Source: Thermomonas sp. (lineage in GTDB: Bacteria > Pseudomonadota > Gammaproteobacteria > Xanthomonadales > Xanthomonadaceae). Taken from it: a DNA stretch of 33,085 nucleotides. The notes under the pieces were generated by a model. The model was not told the DNA's origin and made no database searches. It saw nothing but the letters and a program-made list of their open reading frames with translations. The stretch lies in assembly GCA_020692565.1 (NCBI GenBank), contig JAIMKJ010000038.1:10254-43338 (forward strand), given 5' to 3'. The translations under genes and the position numbers were made by a program. Numbering within the stretch: position 1 is the first letter of the stretch; every line of letters begins with the position of its first letter. Shown here in pieces: positions 6,874 to 15,007 of the stretch.

Positions 6874-9800
6874 TTAGGCTTTCTTTTCGCTGTCCTCGTC
6901 GGCGGCGCGGGTCTGCGCCGTCGATTCGGCATCGGGTGCCGTGTCGGGAACAGTGTCGAACAACGGCAGGCCGATGCCGTACTGCGGCGCGGCGATATCC
7001 TCGACGAGTTCGGCGGCCACATCCGGCGGCGCGATGACGATTGCCGGCTCGGCCGCGACGGTCTCTGCCGCTGGTGCGGCAACGACGGCGGTATCGGCCG
7101 TCGCCAGGACGGCATCGGCAACGGGTTCGGCCACAGAATCGGTTGCCGGCTCCGGCGCGATGGCCAGGGCAACGGTTTCGACGACGTGCTCGACCACCGG
7201 CTGCTCGACGACTTGCTGTTCTACAGTCTGTTGCACGGCAGCCTGCGGTTCGACCCCTTGCGGTTCGACCGCCGGCTGCTCAGCGATGTGTCGTTCGATG
7301 ACGGGCTCGAAGACCGGCGCTGGCGCACCGATCGCGGACGTCGCTTCGATCACGGCCGGGACTTCGTTGGCCGGAACGCCTGCTTCCGGGACCGTTGCGG
7401 CCTCGGGCGCACGCGCTTCGATGGCATCGGCCGCCGGAGTCTCGATCGTGGGAGCAGGCGCTTCGGAGCGCGCGACTTCGATCGCGGCGACCGTCGCAGC
7501 GGCTGCGAGCGCGGCCGGAGCCGCGGGTGCGGCCACCGGTTGCCGCACGATGGCCGGAAGGTCGTCGAAATCGAATTCCGGCTGGCTGCGGTCGACGGTC
7601 GGCTGCGTTTCGTCGCTGGCCATGACGTCGTCGGCCAGCATTTCTTCGCCGGAGGAGGCGCCTTCACCCGCGCCACGACGACGACGACGACCACCGCGAC
7701 GTCCGCGACGGCGACGCCCGCCGGCTTCCTGCGAACCATCGTCTCCGGCATCTTCGGCCGCGTGTTCGAGACCGTTCGCATCGATCGCGGTGTTCACGGT
7801 ATCCGGCGGCTCGGCGCCGTTGCTCTGCGGCGGAATGGTCGAAACCACGGCTGCTGCCACCGGCATCGCTGCGGACGCATCGACAGCCGCGGGCGTCTGC
7901 GGCTTCGACGCCTCGGCCTGAGCCGCACGTTCTTCGCGACGCGGCTGCTGTTGCGGGCGCTGCGTGTGTTCGGCGCCGTCGGCGTTCACCTGTTTCGGTG
8001 TCTGCTGGCGCGGCGGCTTCGGCTGCTGACCGTTGGGCTGCAGGGTGTTCTGCTGCGCCTGCTTGGGCTGCTGGCGCTGACCCTGCGGCTGGCGCGGCTC
8101 GTTCTGCTGCTTCGGCTGCTGTGCCTGTTGCGGCTGCGCGCCGCGGCGCGATTCCTCACGACGCGGTTCGTCGCGACGCTGCTGGTCGCGCCCTCCCTTC
8201 GGGCCGCGCTGGTTGTCGCGCTGCTGGTCGCGGCGCTGGCCGCCATTGCGGTCCGGGCGTTCGCCGCGGTCGCGATTCTGCTGTTGACCCTGCTGCGGGC
8301 GTGCCGGTGCGGGCGACGGCGTGGCATCGCCACCGAACAATCCCTTCAGCCAACCCATCAGTCCGCCGGACTTGGCGGCCGGTGCGGGCTGCGCGAATGC
8401 GGGCGTCGGCGCCGGCTGCGGGGCCTGCGGTTGCGGTGCGGCTGCGCGCGGGGCTTCCTCGCGCTCCTCGCGCATCGGCGCCGGACGCGCCGGTTTGACG
8501 TTGGTCACTGCGGGGGCGGCCGGCACGTTCAGATTGGCCTTGGTCAGCGCGATGGTCGCCAGCTTGCGAGGGGTGCCGCGCTGGTAACTCGGCTTCGCGG
8601 TTTCTTCGCCCAGCTCGTTCTCGCGGATGCGGGTGACTTCGTAGTGCGGCGTGTGCAGCGATTCGTCGGCGACGATCACGATCGGCGCGTCGTGGCGCTT
8701 CTCGATTTCGTTCAGTGCGCGGCGCTTCTCGTTGAGCAGGTAGTTCGCGATCTCGATCGGCACCTGCACCAGCACCTGGCCGGTGTTGTCCTTCATCGCA
8801 TGCTCTTCGGCGAGACGGATGATCGACAGCGACAGCGATTCGATGCTGCGCATGCGGCCGTGGCCGTCGCAGCGCGGGCACACCAGTTGGCTGGATTCGC
8901 CGAGGCTCGGGCGCAGCCGCTGGCGCGACATTTCCATCAGGCCGAACTTGGAAATGCGGCCGAGCTGGACGCGGGCGCGGTCGTGCTTCAGCGCCTGCGA
9001 GAGCTTGTTCTCGACATCGCGCTGATGCTTGTTCGACGCCATGTCGATGAAGTCGATCACCACCAGGCCGCCGAGATCGCGCAGGCGCATCTGGCGCGCC
9101 ACTTCTTCAGCCGCTTCGAGGTTGGTGTTGAATGCGGTTTCCTCGATGTCGCCGCCCTTGGTGGCGCGCGAGGAGTTCACGTCGACCGCGGTCAGCGCTT
9201 CGGTCTGGTCGATCACCAGCGAGCCGCCCGAGGGCAGGCGCACCGAACGCTCGTAGGCGTTCTCGATCTGCGATTCGATCTGGAAGCGGTTGAACAGCGG
9301 GGTGTCGTCGACGTACTGCTTGAGCTTGCGCAGGTTGTGCGGCATCACCTGCTCGACGAATTCCTTCGCCTCTTCGTACATCTCGGGCGTGTCGACCAGG
9401 ATCTCGCCGATGTCGGCGCGCATGTAGTCGCGCAGCGCGCGGATGATCAGCCGCGATTCCTGATAGATCAGGAACGGCGAGGTTTTCTTCAGCGCGGCTT
9501 CGGCGATCGCTTTCCAGACGCTGAGCAGGTAATCGAGATCCCACTGCAGCTCTTCGGCGTCGCGGCCGACGCCGGCGGTGCGGATGATCACGCCCATTTC
9601 GTCGGGAATGGCCAGCACGTCCATCGCCGCCTTCAGCGCGGCGCGGTCGTCGCCCTCGATCCGGCGCGAGACACCGCCAGCGGTGGGCGAGTTGGGCATC
9701 AGCACCATGTAGCGGCCGGCCAGCGAGATGAACGTGGTCAGGGCGGCGCCCTTGTTGCCGCGCTCTTCCTTGTCGACCTGGACCACGACTTCCTGGCCTT

Positions 9801-10083
9801 CGCGCAGGAGTTCCTTGATCCCGGCCTTGTGGTGGTCCACGCCGGCCTGGAAGTAGTCGCGGGAGATTTCCTTCAGCGGCAGGAAACCGTGACGCTCGCC
9901 GCCGTATTCGACGAACGCCGCTTCCAGCGACGGCTCGAGCCGGGTGATCCGGCCTTTGTAGATATTGGATTTCTTCTGTTCTTTCGACGGCCGTTCGATA
10001 TCGATGTCGTAGAGCGTCTGGCCTTCGACGATGGCGACGCGCAGTTCTTCGGCCTGCGTCGCATTGATCAGCATGCGTTTCAT
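6874..10083 (-). CDS. rne: Ribonuclease E
   Basis: A 1069-residue endoribonuclease that starts mRNA decay and matures rRNA and tRNA, and scaffolds the degradosome at the inner membrane. The start at 10083 gives the family N-terminus [10 protein letters not shown]. Visible parts: S1 domain (about 35-120); catalytic Asp301 (TAVDVNS) and Asp344 (VVIDFIDM), equivalent to E. coli Asp303/Asp346; zinc-link CPRC (Cys402, Cys405) joining dimers. After about residue 520 the protein becomes low complexity: Ala/Pro, then an Arg/Gln-rich stretch, a very basic Arg/Gly patch that could bind RNA, and a Glu/Val/Ala-rich end. This C-terminal half is expected to be disordered and to differ between lineages. The gene is divergent from rluC, as in E. 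coli. Confidence 0.97.
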   Translation of the reverse strand: MKRMLINATQAEELRVAIVEGQTLYDIDIERPSKEQKKSNIYKGRITRLEPSLEAAFVEYGGERHGFLPLKEISRDYFQAGVDHHKAGIKELLREGQEVVVQVDKEERGNKGAALTTFISLAGRYMVLMPNSPTAGGVSRRIEGDDRAALKAAMDVLAIPDEMGVIIRTAGVGRDAEELQWDLDYLLSVWKAIAEAALKKTSPFLIYQESRLIIRALRDYMRADIGEILVDTPEMYEEAKEFVEQVMPHNLRKLKQYVDDTPLFNRFQIESQIENAYERSVRLPSGGSLVIDQTEALTAVDVNSSRATKGGDIEETAFNTNLEAAEEVARQMRLRDLGGLVVIDFIDMASNKHQRDVENKLSQALKHDRARVQLGRISKFGLMEMSRQRLRPSLGESSQLVCPRCDGHGRMRSIESLSLSIIRLAEEHAMKDNTGQVLVQVPIEIANYLLNEKRRALNEIEKRHDAPIVIVADESLHTPHYEVTRIRENELGEETAKPSYQRGTPRKLATIALTKANLNVPAAPAVTNVKPARPAPMREEREEAPRAAAPQPQAPQPAPTPAFAQPAPAAKSGGLMGWLKGLFGGDATPSPAPARPQQGQQQNRDRGERPDRNGGQRRDQQRDNQRGPKGGRDQQRRDEPRREESRRGAQPQQAQQPKQQNEPRQPQGQRQQPKQAQQNTLQPNGQQPKPPRQQTPKQVNADGAEHTQRPQQQPRREERAAQAEASKPQTPAAVDASAAMPVAAAVVSTIPPQSNGAEPPDTVNTAIDANGLEHAAEDAGDDGSQEAGGRRRRGRRGGRRRRRGAGEGASSGEEMLADDVMASDETQPTVDRSQPEFDFDDLPAIVRQPVAAPAAPAALAAAATVAAIEVARSEAPAPTIETPAADAIEARAPEAATVPEAGVPANEVPAVIEATSAIGAPAPVFEPVIERHIAEQPAVEPQGVEPQAAVQQTVEQQVVEQPVVEHVVETVALAIAPEPATDSVAEPVADAVLATADTAVVAAPAAETVAAEPAIVIAPPDVAAELVEDIAAPQYGIGLPLFDTVPDTAPDAESTAQTRAADEDSEKKA

Positions 10084-10240
10084 GGTCTTGCGTTCCTCAC
10101 GCGCATCATTCCCGCTCGAGAGCGGGCGCGCGGAACGCCATGGGCGTTTTCGCCTCTGGAGACTGCCGGCGGCACCGCCGCGCGCTCGTCCCGCCCAAGG
10201 GGGCGGGCCTGCCATGAGGCAGGCGCGCGGCATGCGCCGC
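10084..10240 (-). promoter_or_regulatory. Structured rne 5' leader with five GC hairpins
   Basis: Five short hairpins with 4-base loops stand in a row: CCCGCT/AGCGGG (10111-10126), CGGCG/CGCCG (10167-10180), CCCGCCC/GGGCGGG (10190-10207), GCCTGCC/GGCAGGC (10207-10224) and GCGGC/GCCGC (10227-10240). The first is enclosed by an outer helix CGTTCC/GGAACG (10132-10137 with 10091-10096). The GGAACG strand contains most of the only Shine-Dalgarno-like sequence (GAGGAA) before the rne ATG, so the fold would hide it. In E. coli the rne leader is long and structured and mediates autoregulation by RNase E; the same job is inferred here. Confidence 0.6.
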
Positions 10241-10601
10241 TTCAAGTATTCCAGCGCTGCAACACCACGGCGAGCCGCGGGAGCGCTTGTTGTTCTATAA
10301 ACGTGTTACAGGCCGGCCGCCTGCGTCGGTTGCGCTGGAAGCGCGATGATGCGGCGGCACGGGACGTGTTCAGCACGAGTGTCTGACGCACTCGGCGATA
10401 ACCGGCTTTGCCGACAAGCCGCTAACATGGCCGCCCCGGGGGCGGTGGTCGCGTACTGCATCGGATATCGCGGGGGAGGCGGGCTTTCGGCCCATTCGAG
10501 CGACGCGACGCGGATGCGTCTGTCGCTAACTCCCTAGCGAAATCAACCCCTTATACCGCTCAACGAGTGTAGCAGATCACAATCCCCATGACCGCATCCA
10601 T
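10241..10601. promoter_or_regulatory. rne-rluC divergent promoter region
   Basis: About 360 bases without a gene. It holds a perfect small stem-loop TCGCTA-ACTCCC-TAGCGA (10523-10540) on the rluC side and an AT-richer patch on the rne side (TATAGA reading leftward near 10293-10298) that could be part of the rne promoter but lacks a good -35. A 5-codon upstream frame (ATG at 10588, TGA at 10603-10605) ends across the rluC start codon. I see no convincing promoter for rluC. Confidence 0.4.
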
Positions 10602-11591
10602 ATGACCACATCGAATGTACCGCCGCGTTCCGGCACCGAGCCCTCGGGCAAGGTCCGCCTTGTCCGCATTCACGAGGACCGCGACGGTCAACGGCTGGAC
10701 AATTTCCTGTTCGGCGTGCTCAAGGGCGCGCCCAAGTCGCTGATTTACAAGATCATCCGCAGTGGGCAGGTGCGCGTGAACGGCGGCCGCGCCAAGGCCG
10801 AAACCCGGCTGGAGGGCGGCGACGAGGTGCGGATCCCGCCGGTGCATGTGCCCGAACCGGGCGAGAAGGGCACCCCGGCGCCCGGTCTGCTGCAGGCGGT
10901 GGAGGCCAGCATCATGTTCGAGGACGCCCGGCTGCTGGCGATCAACAAACCGACCGGGGTGGCCAGCCACGGCGGCAGCGGGATCAGCTTCGGGGTGATC
11001 GAGACCCTCCGCGCCCTGCGCCCGAACGCGACCCTGGAGCTGGTGCACCGGCTCGACCGCGACACCTCCGGGCTGATGGTCATCGCCAAGAAGCGTTCGG
11101 CCTTGACCGAGCTGCAGGCGCTGATGCGCGAGAACGATGCCGAAGATGGCCGCGGGATCGCCAAACGCTACCTGACCCTGCTGGTCGGGCGCATGCCCGA
11201 CGGCACGATGAGCGTCGATGCGCCGCTGCACATCGGCCTGCGCCAGGGCGGCGAGCGGCATGTGCAGGTGCATTCGGGGGGCAAGGCCTCGCTCAGCCAT
11301 TTCCGGGTGCTGGAGCGTCGCGGCGGACACTCGTACTGCGAAGTGCGGATCGAGACCGGCCGCACCCACCAGATCCGCGTCCATGCCCAGCACATCGGTC
11401 ATCCGGTGGCCGGCGACGACAAATACGGCGATCCGGAGGTCAACAAGCGTCTGCGCGAGCAGCTCGGCTTGAAGCGACTGTTCCTGCACGCGGCATCGCT
11501 GGAATTCGCCCTGGACGGCGGTCGCGAACCGTACCTGCTGGACGCGCCGCTGGCGCCGGAACTGGTGGATGCGCTGGATCGGCTGAAGTAA
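10602..11591 (+). CDS. rluC: 23S rRNA pseudouridine synthase RluC
   Basis: A 329-residue enzyme expected to make pseudouridines at 23S rRNA positions 955, 2504 and 2580 (E. coli numbering). An S4 RNA-binding domain lies at about 29-80 (GQRLDNFLFG, then SGQVRVNGGR). The catalytic domain follows with HRLDRDTSGL at 149-158, whose Asp152 is the nucleophile, and the family motif RTHQIRVH (ETGRTHQIRVHAQ). Place next to rne and overall length match RluC rather than RluD. No Shine-Dalgarno precedes the ATG; instead a 5-codon frame overlaps the start (TATGA), so translation may be coupled or leaderless. A 14-bp stem-loop follows the gene. Confidence 0.93.
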   Translation: MTTSNVPPRSGTEPSGKVRLVRIHEDRDGQRLDNFLFGVLKGAPKSLIYKIIRSGQVRVNGGRAKAETRLEGGDEVRIPPVHVPEPGEKGTPAPGLLQAVEASIMFEDARLLAINKPTGVASHGGSGISFGVIETLRALRPNATLELVHRLDRDTSGLMVIAKKRSALTELQALMRENDAEDGRGIAKRYLTLLVGRMPDGTMSVDAPLHIGLRQGGERHVQVHSGGKASLSHFRVLERRGGHSYCEVRIETGRTHQIRVHAQHIGHPVAGDDKYGDPEVNKRLREQLGLKRLFLHAASLEFALDGGREPYLLDAPLAPELVDALDRLK

Positions 11592-11597
11592 CGCCAT

Positions 11598-11636
11598 CGA
11601 AACGCCCGGATTGTCGAGAACGATCCGGGCGTTTCG
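11598..11636. terminator. Bidirectional stem-loop between rluC and the tectonin gene
   Basis: A perfect 14-bp inverted repeat, CGAAACGCCCGGAT and ATCCGGGCGTTTCG, with an 11-base loop, 6 bases after the rluC stop. The right arm contains GTTTCG but no T-run follows. It lies between convergent genes and is probably the 3' end for both. Confidence 0.75.
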
Positions 11637-11684
11637 TGAAGCGCAATACCGCAGGCCTCGGGCGCGAGGTTCAGCGCGCTGCGC

Positions 11685-12605
11685 TTACCGGACCTCGTGG
11701 CGCCAGATCTCGCCGCTGTCGGTGATGGCCCAGGCGTTGCCGGCGGCATCCACGCCCACCCGCTTGCCAGCGCCCTGCACATCCACCCAGGTGCCGCCGA
11801 CGCCGCCCCGATAGATTGCGTTGCCATCGCCCTTGCCGCGTTTGCAGGTAACGGCGTAGACAATGACCCCGTTCACGGCCACATCGGTGAAACAGCCCGG
11901 GCGCTTCTGCCAGTGGCCGCCGCCGTAGGTGGACCATTCGAAGATCTGGCCCTGCGCGTTGACCACCCATGCAGTGCGCCCGACCGAGATGCGCACCGCG
12001 GCGCCGGGCATTTCTTCCCAGCCGCAGAAGTCCTTGGCGCCCCCGGCGATGCCGGTGTTCGGGCAGGGCAATGCCCGCGAGATGGCGTTGCCGCCTTCGC
12101 CGCTCGGCTGCGAGGTGATGACCCAGATCCCGGCCTGGCCGGCGGCGATGTCGGTGATCGGCTGGTCGTTCGGCGTGCCGCGTTTGATCCACTCGCCGTC
12201 GTTGATGCTGCTGTACAGCATCGCGTCGCCGCCGACGGTGTAGCTGTTGCCGGCGTAGGTCGCGATGGCGCTGCCGTAGCCGGCAACGCCCAGCGGCGCG
12301 AATTCGGCGCCGTTCCAGCGGTAGAAGTGCGAGGAGCCGCGGCTGTTGGGCACGACATCGCAGCCGGTCACGTACACGACGCCGTTACCGCCGCCGGCGA
12401 TGTCGCGCGCGCAGCCGGGTACGCGCACCCAATACGACCTCTGTTCGACGTACGCATCGCCGGCGCGGACCGCGGCGTCGACGGGCTTGGCGGGCGCACG
12501 CGACCGGGCGGGTGTCCCCCAGTCGGGTGGTGCGGCGCCGACGATACATGTCGTGGCGATCGCGATGAAAGCGAGCGTAGCGGCGGAAAGATTCGGAAGA
12601 CGCAT
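11685..12605 (-). CDS. Secreted tectonin-type beta-propeller protein
   Basis: A 306-residue exported protein. The start at 12605 has GAGGA about 9 bases upstream and begins a signal peptide (hydrophobic to about residue 22, cleavage near VGA-AP). The mature part consists of tectonin-like repeats, each of the kind 'W..v.G..rDIa.G.ngvvYvtg....iyrWng', for example GCARDIAGGGNGVVYVTG, ITDIAAGQAGIWVITS, VRISVGRTAWVVNAQG and VGVDAAGNAWAITDSG. Such repeats form a six-bladed propeller that binds carbohydrate or lipopolysaccharide in eukaryotic and some bacterial proteins. At least six Cys residues could form disulfides. It is the last gene of the eight-gene operon, 62 bases after the previous gene. 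Role inferred: surface or secreted ligand binding. Confidence 0.75.
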   Translation of the reverse strand: MRLPNLSAATLAFIAIATTCIVGAAPPDWGTPARSRAPAKPVDAAVRAGDAYVEQRSYWVRVPGCARDIAGGGNGVVYVTGCDVVPNSRGSSHFYRWNGAEFAPLGVAGYGSAIATYAGNSYTVGGDAMLYSSINDGEWIKRGTPNDQPITDIAAGQAGIWVITSQPSGEGGNAISRALPCPNTGIAGGAKDFCGWEEMPGAAVRISVGRTAWVVNAQGQIFEWSTYGGGHWQKRPGCFTDVAVNGVIVYAVTCKRGKGDGNAIYRGGVGGTWVDVQGAGKRVGVDAAGNAWAITDSGEIWRHEVR

Positions 12606-12667
12606 GAGGGATTCCTCGATGGATGCATGCGGGGGCATGCGGATGGATGTAGATTGAGTGCCGGGGG

Positions 12668-13120
12668 TCAGCTCATGGTGAGAAAGACCGCGATCACGAT
12701 CGGCGGGATCCACAGCACTTTCATTCGTGCGGGCATCAGCGCCGAAAACAGGATCAGCAATGCGATCACGGCGGTGCGAACCGGACCCAACAGCCAGTCG
12801 ATCGGCGTGTAGACGGCGGCGAGATAGAGCCGTTCGGCCGGGTACACGCGCATCTCGACGGTTTCGCCGACTGCATAGAAGCGGCCGCCGGGAATCTTGC
12901 TGACCTTGAGCTTGTGCGTGTCCATGCGCGGATTCACGATGGCGCGGCCCAGGAAACAGTTCGCGCGATGCCTGGTCCGGCAACTGTCCTGGGCCACTCT
13001 GATTTCACCGACGACGGGGTCGCCGGCACTCAGCAGCCACAAGCGCCACCCCGCCTGCATTGCGCAGAAAGACACCACCGCGAGCGCGACCCAGAGCAGT
13101 ATTTTTCGATGGATGGGCAT
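12668..13120 (-). CDS. Small membrane protein (DUF3592-like appearance)
   Basis: A 150-residue protein not recognised with confidence. One TM segment at about 8-30, a periplasmic-looking middle of about 80 residues with two Cys (near 47 and 55) and a 'GE.VEMRVYP' strand, then two closely spaced C-terminal TM segments. The layout resembles DUF3592 membrane proteins. The start at 13120 (MPIHRKILLW) is chosen because the longer frame to 13225 would overlap the lipoprotein gene; no good ribosome site is seen for either. It is the seventh gene of the operon, 55 bases after the lipoprotein gene. Confidence 0.6.
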   Translation of the reverse strand: MPIHRKILLWVALAVVSFCAMQAGWRLWLLSAGDPVVGEIRVAQDSCRTRHRANCFLGRAIVNPRMDTHKLKVSKIPGGRFYAVGETVEMRVYPAERLYLAAVYTPIDWLLGPVRTAVIALLILFSALMPARMKVLWIPPIVIAVFLTMS

Positions 13121-13175
13121 CAGGACGGCACCGGTTCGGCGTGGCGGTTCTGCGCCCGGTTCAATGCCGGCCGGA

Positions 13176-13811
13176 TCATCGCGTCGTTCCGAGGCGACCG
13201 AGCGCGGTACGACCCGCGGCTTCAAGCCTTGGACACAGCGATGCCTGCGGCTCTCCCCTGGTCATGCCGGTGATGTTGAGCGAGAGAATGATCGTACCGA
13301 TGCGGACGACGAGCTGTTGTGCGCCGATCAGATCGGCATTGCTCGCCGAACACCACGCCGCATCGCCCAGACCTTCGATGTCCTGACCGGATTTGCCGGT
13401 TTTTTTGCCGAGCTGGTCGTTGATCGCCATGTTGAGATGGCCCGACAGGCCGGTAAGGTTCTCGTAGAGCGTGTCGGTGTCCGCAGGCGTTCCACCGCGG
13501 ATCACCTGCACCATCAGCATGGTCATCCTGCCCGGATGTTCGCTGCTGGCCCACATACAGTTTTCAGGGTCGTCGGCCATTTGTCCGGCGCTCTGGCCGA
13601 TCGCTGTCTGCGCTTCTTCCGCGGTCAGCAGCGTGCAGGCGCGCGGCAGCGGGGCTGGTGCGTCTTCGCTTGCGGTGGATGCGGTGGCGGCCTCGACGGC
13701 CGGCCATTCGGCCGATTCCGCATCGGCGTTCTTGCCGCAGCCAGACGTGAGCAGTATCGCGACCATCGCCGGTATCAGCAGATCTCGATTCGCGGACAGG
13801 GTCGTGTTCAT
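13176..13811 (-). CDS. Putative lipoprotein with DUF3558-like Cys pattern
   Basis: A 211-residue exported protein with a signal peptide ending in LTSGC (Cys25, acceptable lipobox). After an Ala/Glu-rich linker, the domain starts CTLLTAEEAQTAIGQ and continues to CMWAS, with two later Cys residues. The 'C.LLT.eEa...iG' opening recalls DUF3558-type lipoproteins, so it is probably a small disulfide-containing envelope domain; this is a resemblance, not an assignment. It has a strong ribosome site (GAGGAG, 9 bases before ATG) and starts 13 bases after the preceding gene of the operon. Confidence 0.65.
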   Translation of the reverse strand: MNTTLSANRDLLIPAMVAILLTSGCGKNADAESAEWPAVEAATASTASEDAPAPLPRACTLLTAEEAQTAIGQSAGQMADDPENCMWASSEHPGRMTMLMVQVIRGGTPADTDTLYENLTGLSGHLNMAINDQLGKKTGKSGQDIEGLGDAAWCSASNADLIGAQQLVVRIGTIILSLNITGMTRGEPQASLCPRLEAAGRTALGRLGTTR

Positions 13812-13824
13812 GAAATCGCGCTCC

Positions 13825-14313
13825 TCACAGGGCCGGCGCGGTCACGCCGCGGTAGCGGATACGGACTTTCGCGTCCGAGGTGGATTGCGCATGCACCAGA
13901 CCATCGCTGCCGACGAAGGCTTTGGCTTCGCCGCTCGGCATGCCCGGAATTTTCAGGGTATAGGCATAGGCGGTGGTCGGAATGCCGTCGACGATCTGCG
14001 GCCCCAGCTTGCGGCAGCCGGTCATCGGATATTTTCCTGAGCGGATGGCTGCGTTGAGTTCCTTTGCTGCGGTTTGACCCACGTCGGTATTGTTGTGCCG
14101 AGTCCATTTGCTTTCCATCTTCGTATAGGTCTTGCCGTCGACGACGATGATTTCCAGGCGCATGCCTCCGGTTTCTGTGATGGTGTGGCGCGCGGGTTGC
14201 TGCGCGGATTTCTCGGCGGCGCGCAGATATGTTTCGCAGACGGAATCGAGCGCGTGTGCGGTGTTCGCTGCGAAGATCAGGCAGGCCGACAGCGACAGGG
14301 CGATGAGCTTCAT
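13825..14313 (-). CDS. Secreted hypothetical protein, 162 residues
   Basis: Function not recognised. The start at 14313 (MKLIALSLSA) gives a clean signal peptide with cleavage near AHA-LD, and GGAGAG lies about 8 bases upstream. The mature protein of about 140 residues includes ITETGGMRLEIIVVDGKTYTKM, GKYPMTGCRKLG and KVRIRYRGV, a beta-rich pattern that could suit a small periplasmic domain; two Cys could pair. Its ATG overlaps the TGA of the preceding gene (ATGA), so the two are translationally coupled. Confidence 0.7.
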   Translation of the reverse strand: MKLIALSLSACLIFAANTAHALDSVCETYLRAAEKSAQQPARHTITETGGMRLEIIVVDGKTYTKMESKWTRHNNTDVGQTAAKELNAAIRSGKYPMTGCRKLGPQIVDGIPTTAYAYTLKIPGMPSGEAKAFVGSDGLVHAQSTSDAKVRIRYRGVTAPAL

Positions 14314-14585
14314 GATGACTCTCCATTGAAGGTGGTACGAAGGGCGGGAGAAGGCGGCGTCGGACGCGATCTGCGGACGGCGTAGTGCGCCAGACACAGC
14401 AGACCGAGGTTCGCGAGTAGCAGGATCGATTTGAAAACCAGTGCCGCCAGCAGGAATGGGCTGACCTCGAAAGCGTCCGGGCCATCGAGCATCCGCAGTG
14501 CGGACACCATCTGCAGCGATTGCAGGATCAGCAGAACGAGCAGGCCGATGCGAACGCCATGCAGTGCGATGCGCAGGATGCTCAC
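14310..14585 (-). CDS. Small two-TM membrane protein, GTG start
   Basis: A 91-residue protein with two hydrophobic segments (about 8-30 and 44-68) and a basic, Pro-containing tail (AVRRSRPTPPSP). The GTG at 14585 is preferred over the upstream ATG because GGGAGG lies 5 bases before it and the GTG overlaps the previous stop (GTGA). The stop in turn overlaps the next start (ATGA). It is therefore coupled on both sides inside the operon. Function unknown; it could anchor or chaperone a neighbouring exported protein. Confidence 0.6.
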   Translation of the reverse strand: MSILRIALHGVRIGLLVLLILQSLQMVSALRMLDGPDAFEVSPFLLAALVFKSILLLANLGLLCLAHYAVRRSRPTPPSPALRTTFNGESS

Positions 14586-15007
14586 TGCGTCCTCCCGTAG
14601 CGCCACGGTGTACGGTGATGCCACCACCACGACGCCGGAATCTGCGGCGCGTAACGGGGCTGATAAGGCGCAAGCGCGCACCAGTCGATGGCGTTCGGCG
14701 TGGCGCTTTCACCCGATGCGGCCGAATCGGACGTTTCATTTGGGATGTCTTGCGACGAGCCCTGTGCAATGCACGGCCCGCGCGTGTCGTATCCGTATCG
14801 TTCGTGATCGATCGCGTACGTATATGCGTACGGATAGTCGTCACCGTAACGATATGCTTCGTCAGGCAGCGTCGACGGCGCGACCGGTTGCGGCACCTGC
14901 GTGGTCTGCGGGCGATGGCCCGGTCCGCGAGGGCCGGGTGGATGAGCCGACGCCTGCGCGCTGGCGAGCGCGAGGCCGGCGGAAATCAGCAGCCAGGCGG
15001 CGTTCAT
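14582..15007 (-). CDS. Secreted Tyr/Pro-rich hypothetical protein, 141 residues
   Basis: A signal peptide (cleavage near ASA-HP) is followed by a His/Pro/Gly stretch, a Tyr-rich acidic stretch (YRYGDDYPYAYTYAIDHERY) and a Trp-rich end (SWWWHHRTPWRYG). The composition suggests a mostly unfolded surface or matrix component rather than an enzyme. Its ATG overlaps the stop of the TIG-like gene (ATGA). No family recognised. Confidence 0.65.
   Translation of the reverse strand: MNAAWLLISAGLALASAQASAHPPGPRGPGHRPQTTQVPQPVAPSTLPDEAYRYGDDYPYAYTYAIDHERYGYDTRGPCIAQGSSQDIPNETSDSAASGESATPNAIDWCALAPYQPRYAPQIPASWWWHHRTPWRYGRTQ

Noticed and set aside
7186..10386. A 1066-codon open frame on the + strand opposite rne
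   Set aside because: It mirrors the RNase E codons; the product is Arg/Leu-rich with no domain. High GC content keeps antisense frames open. RNase E is certain.
12775..12786. Third occurrence of TGCGAACCGGAC (first block of the candidate ECF promoter)
   Set aside because: It lies inside a coding region and lacks the second block at 8-9 bases, so it is treated as chance.
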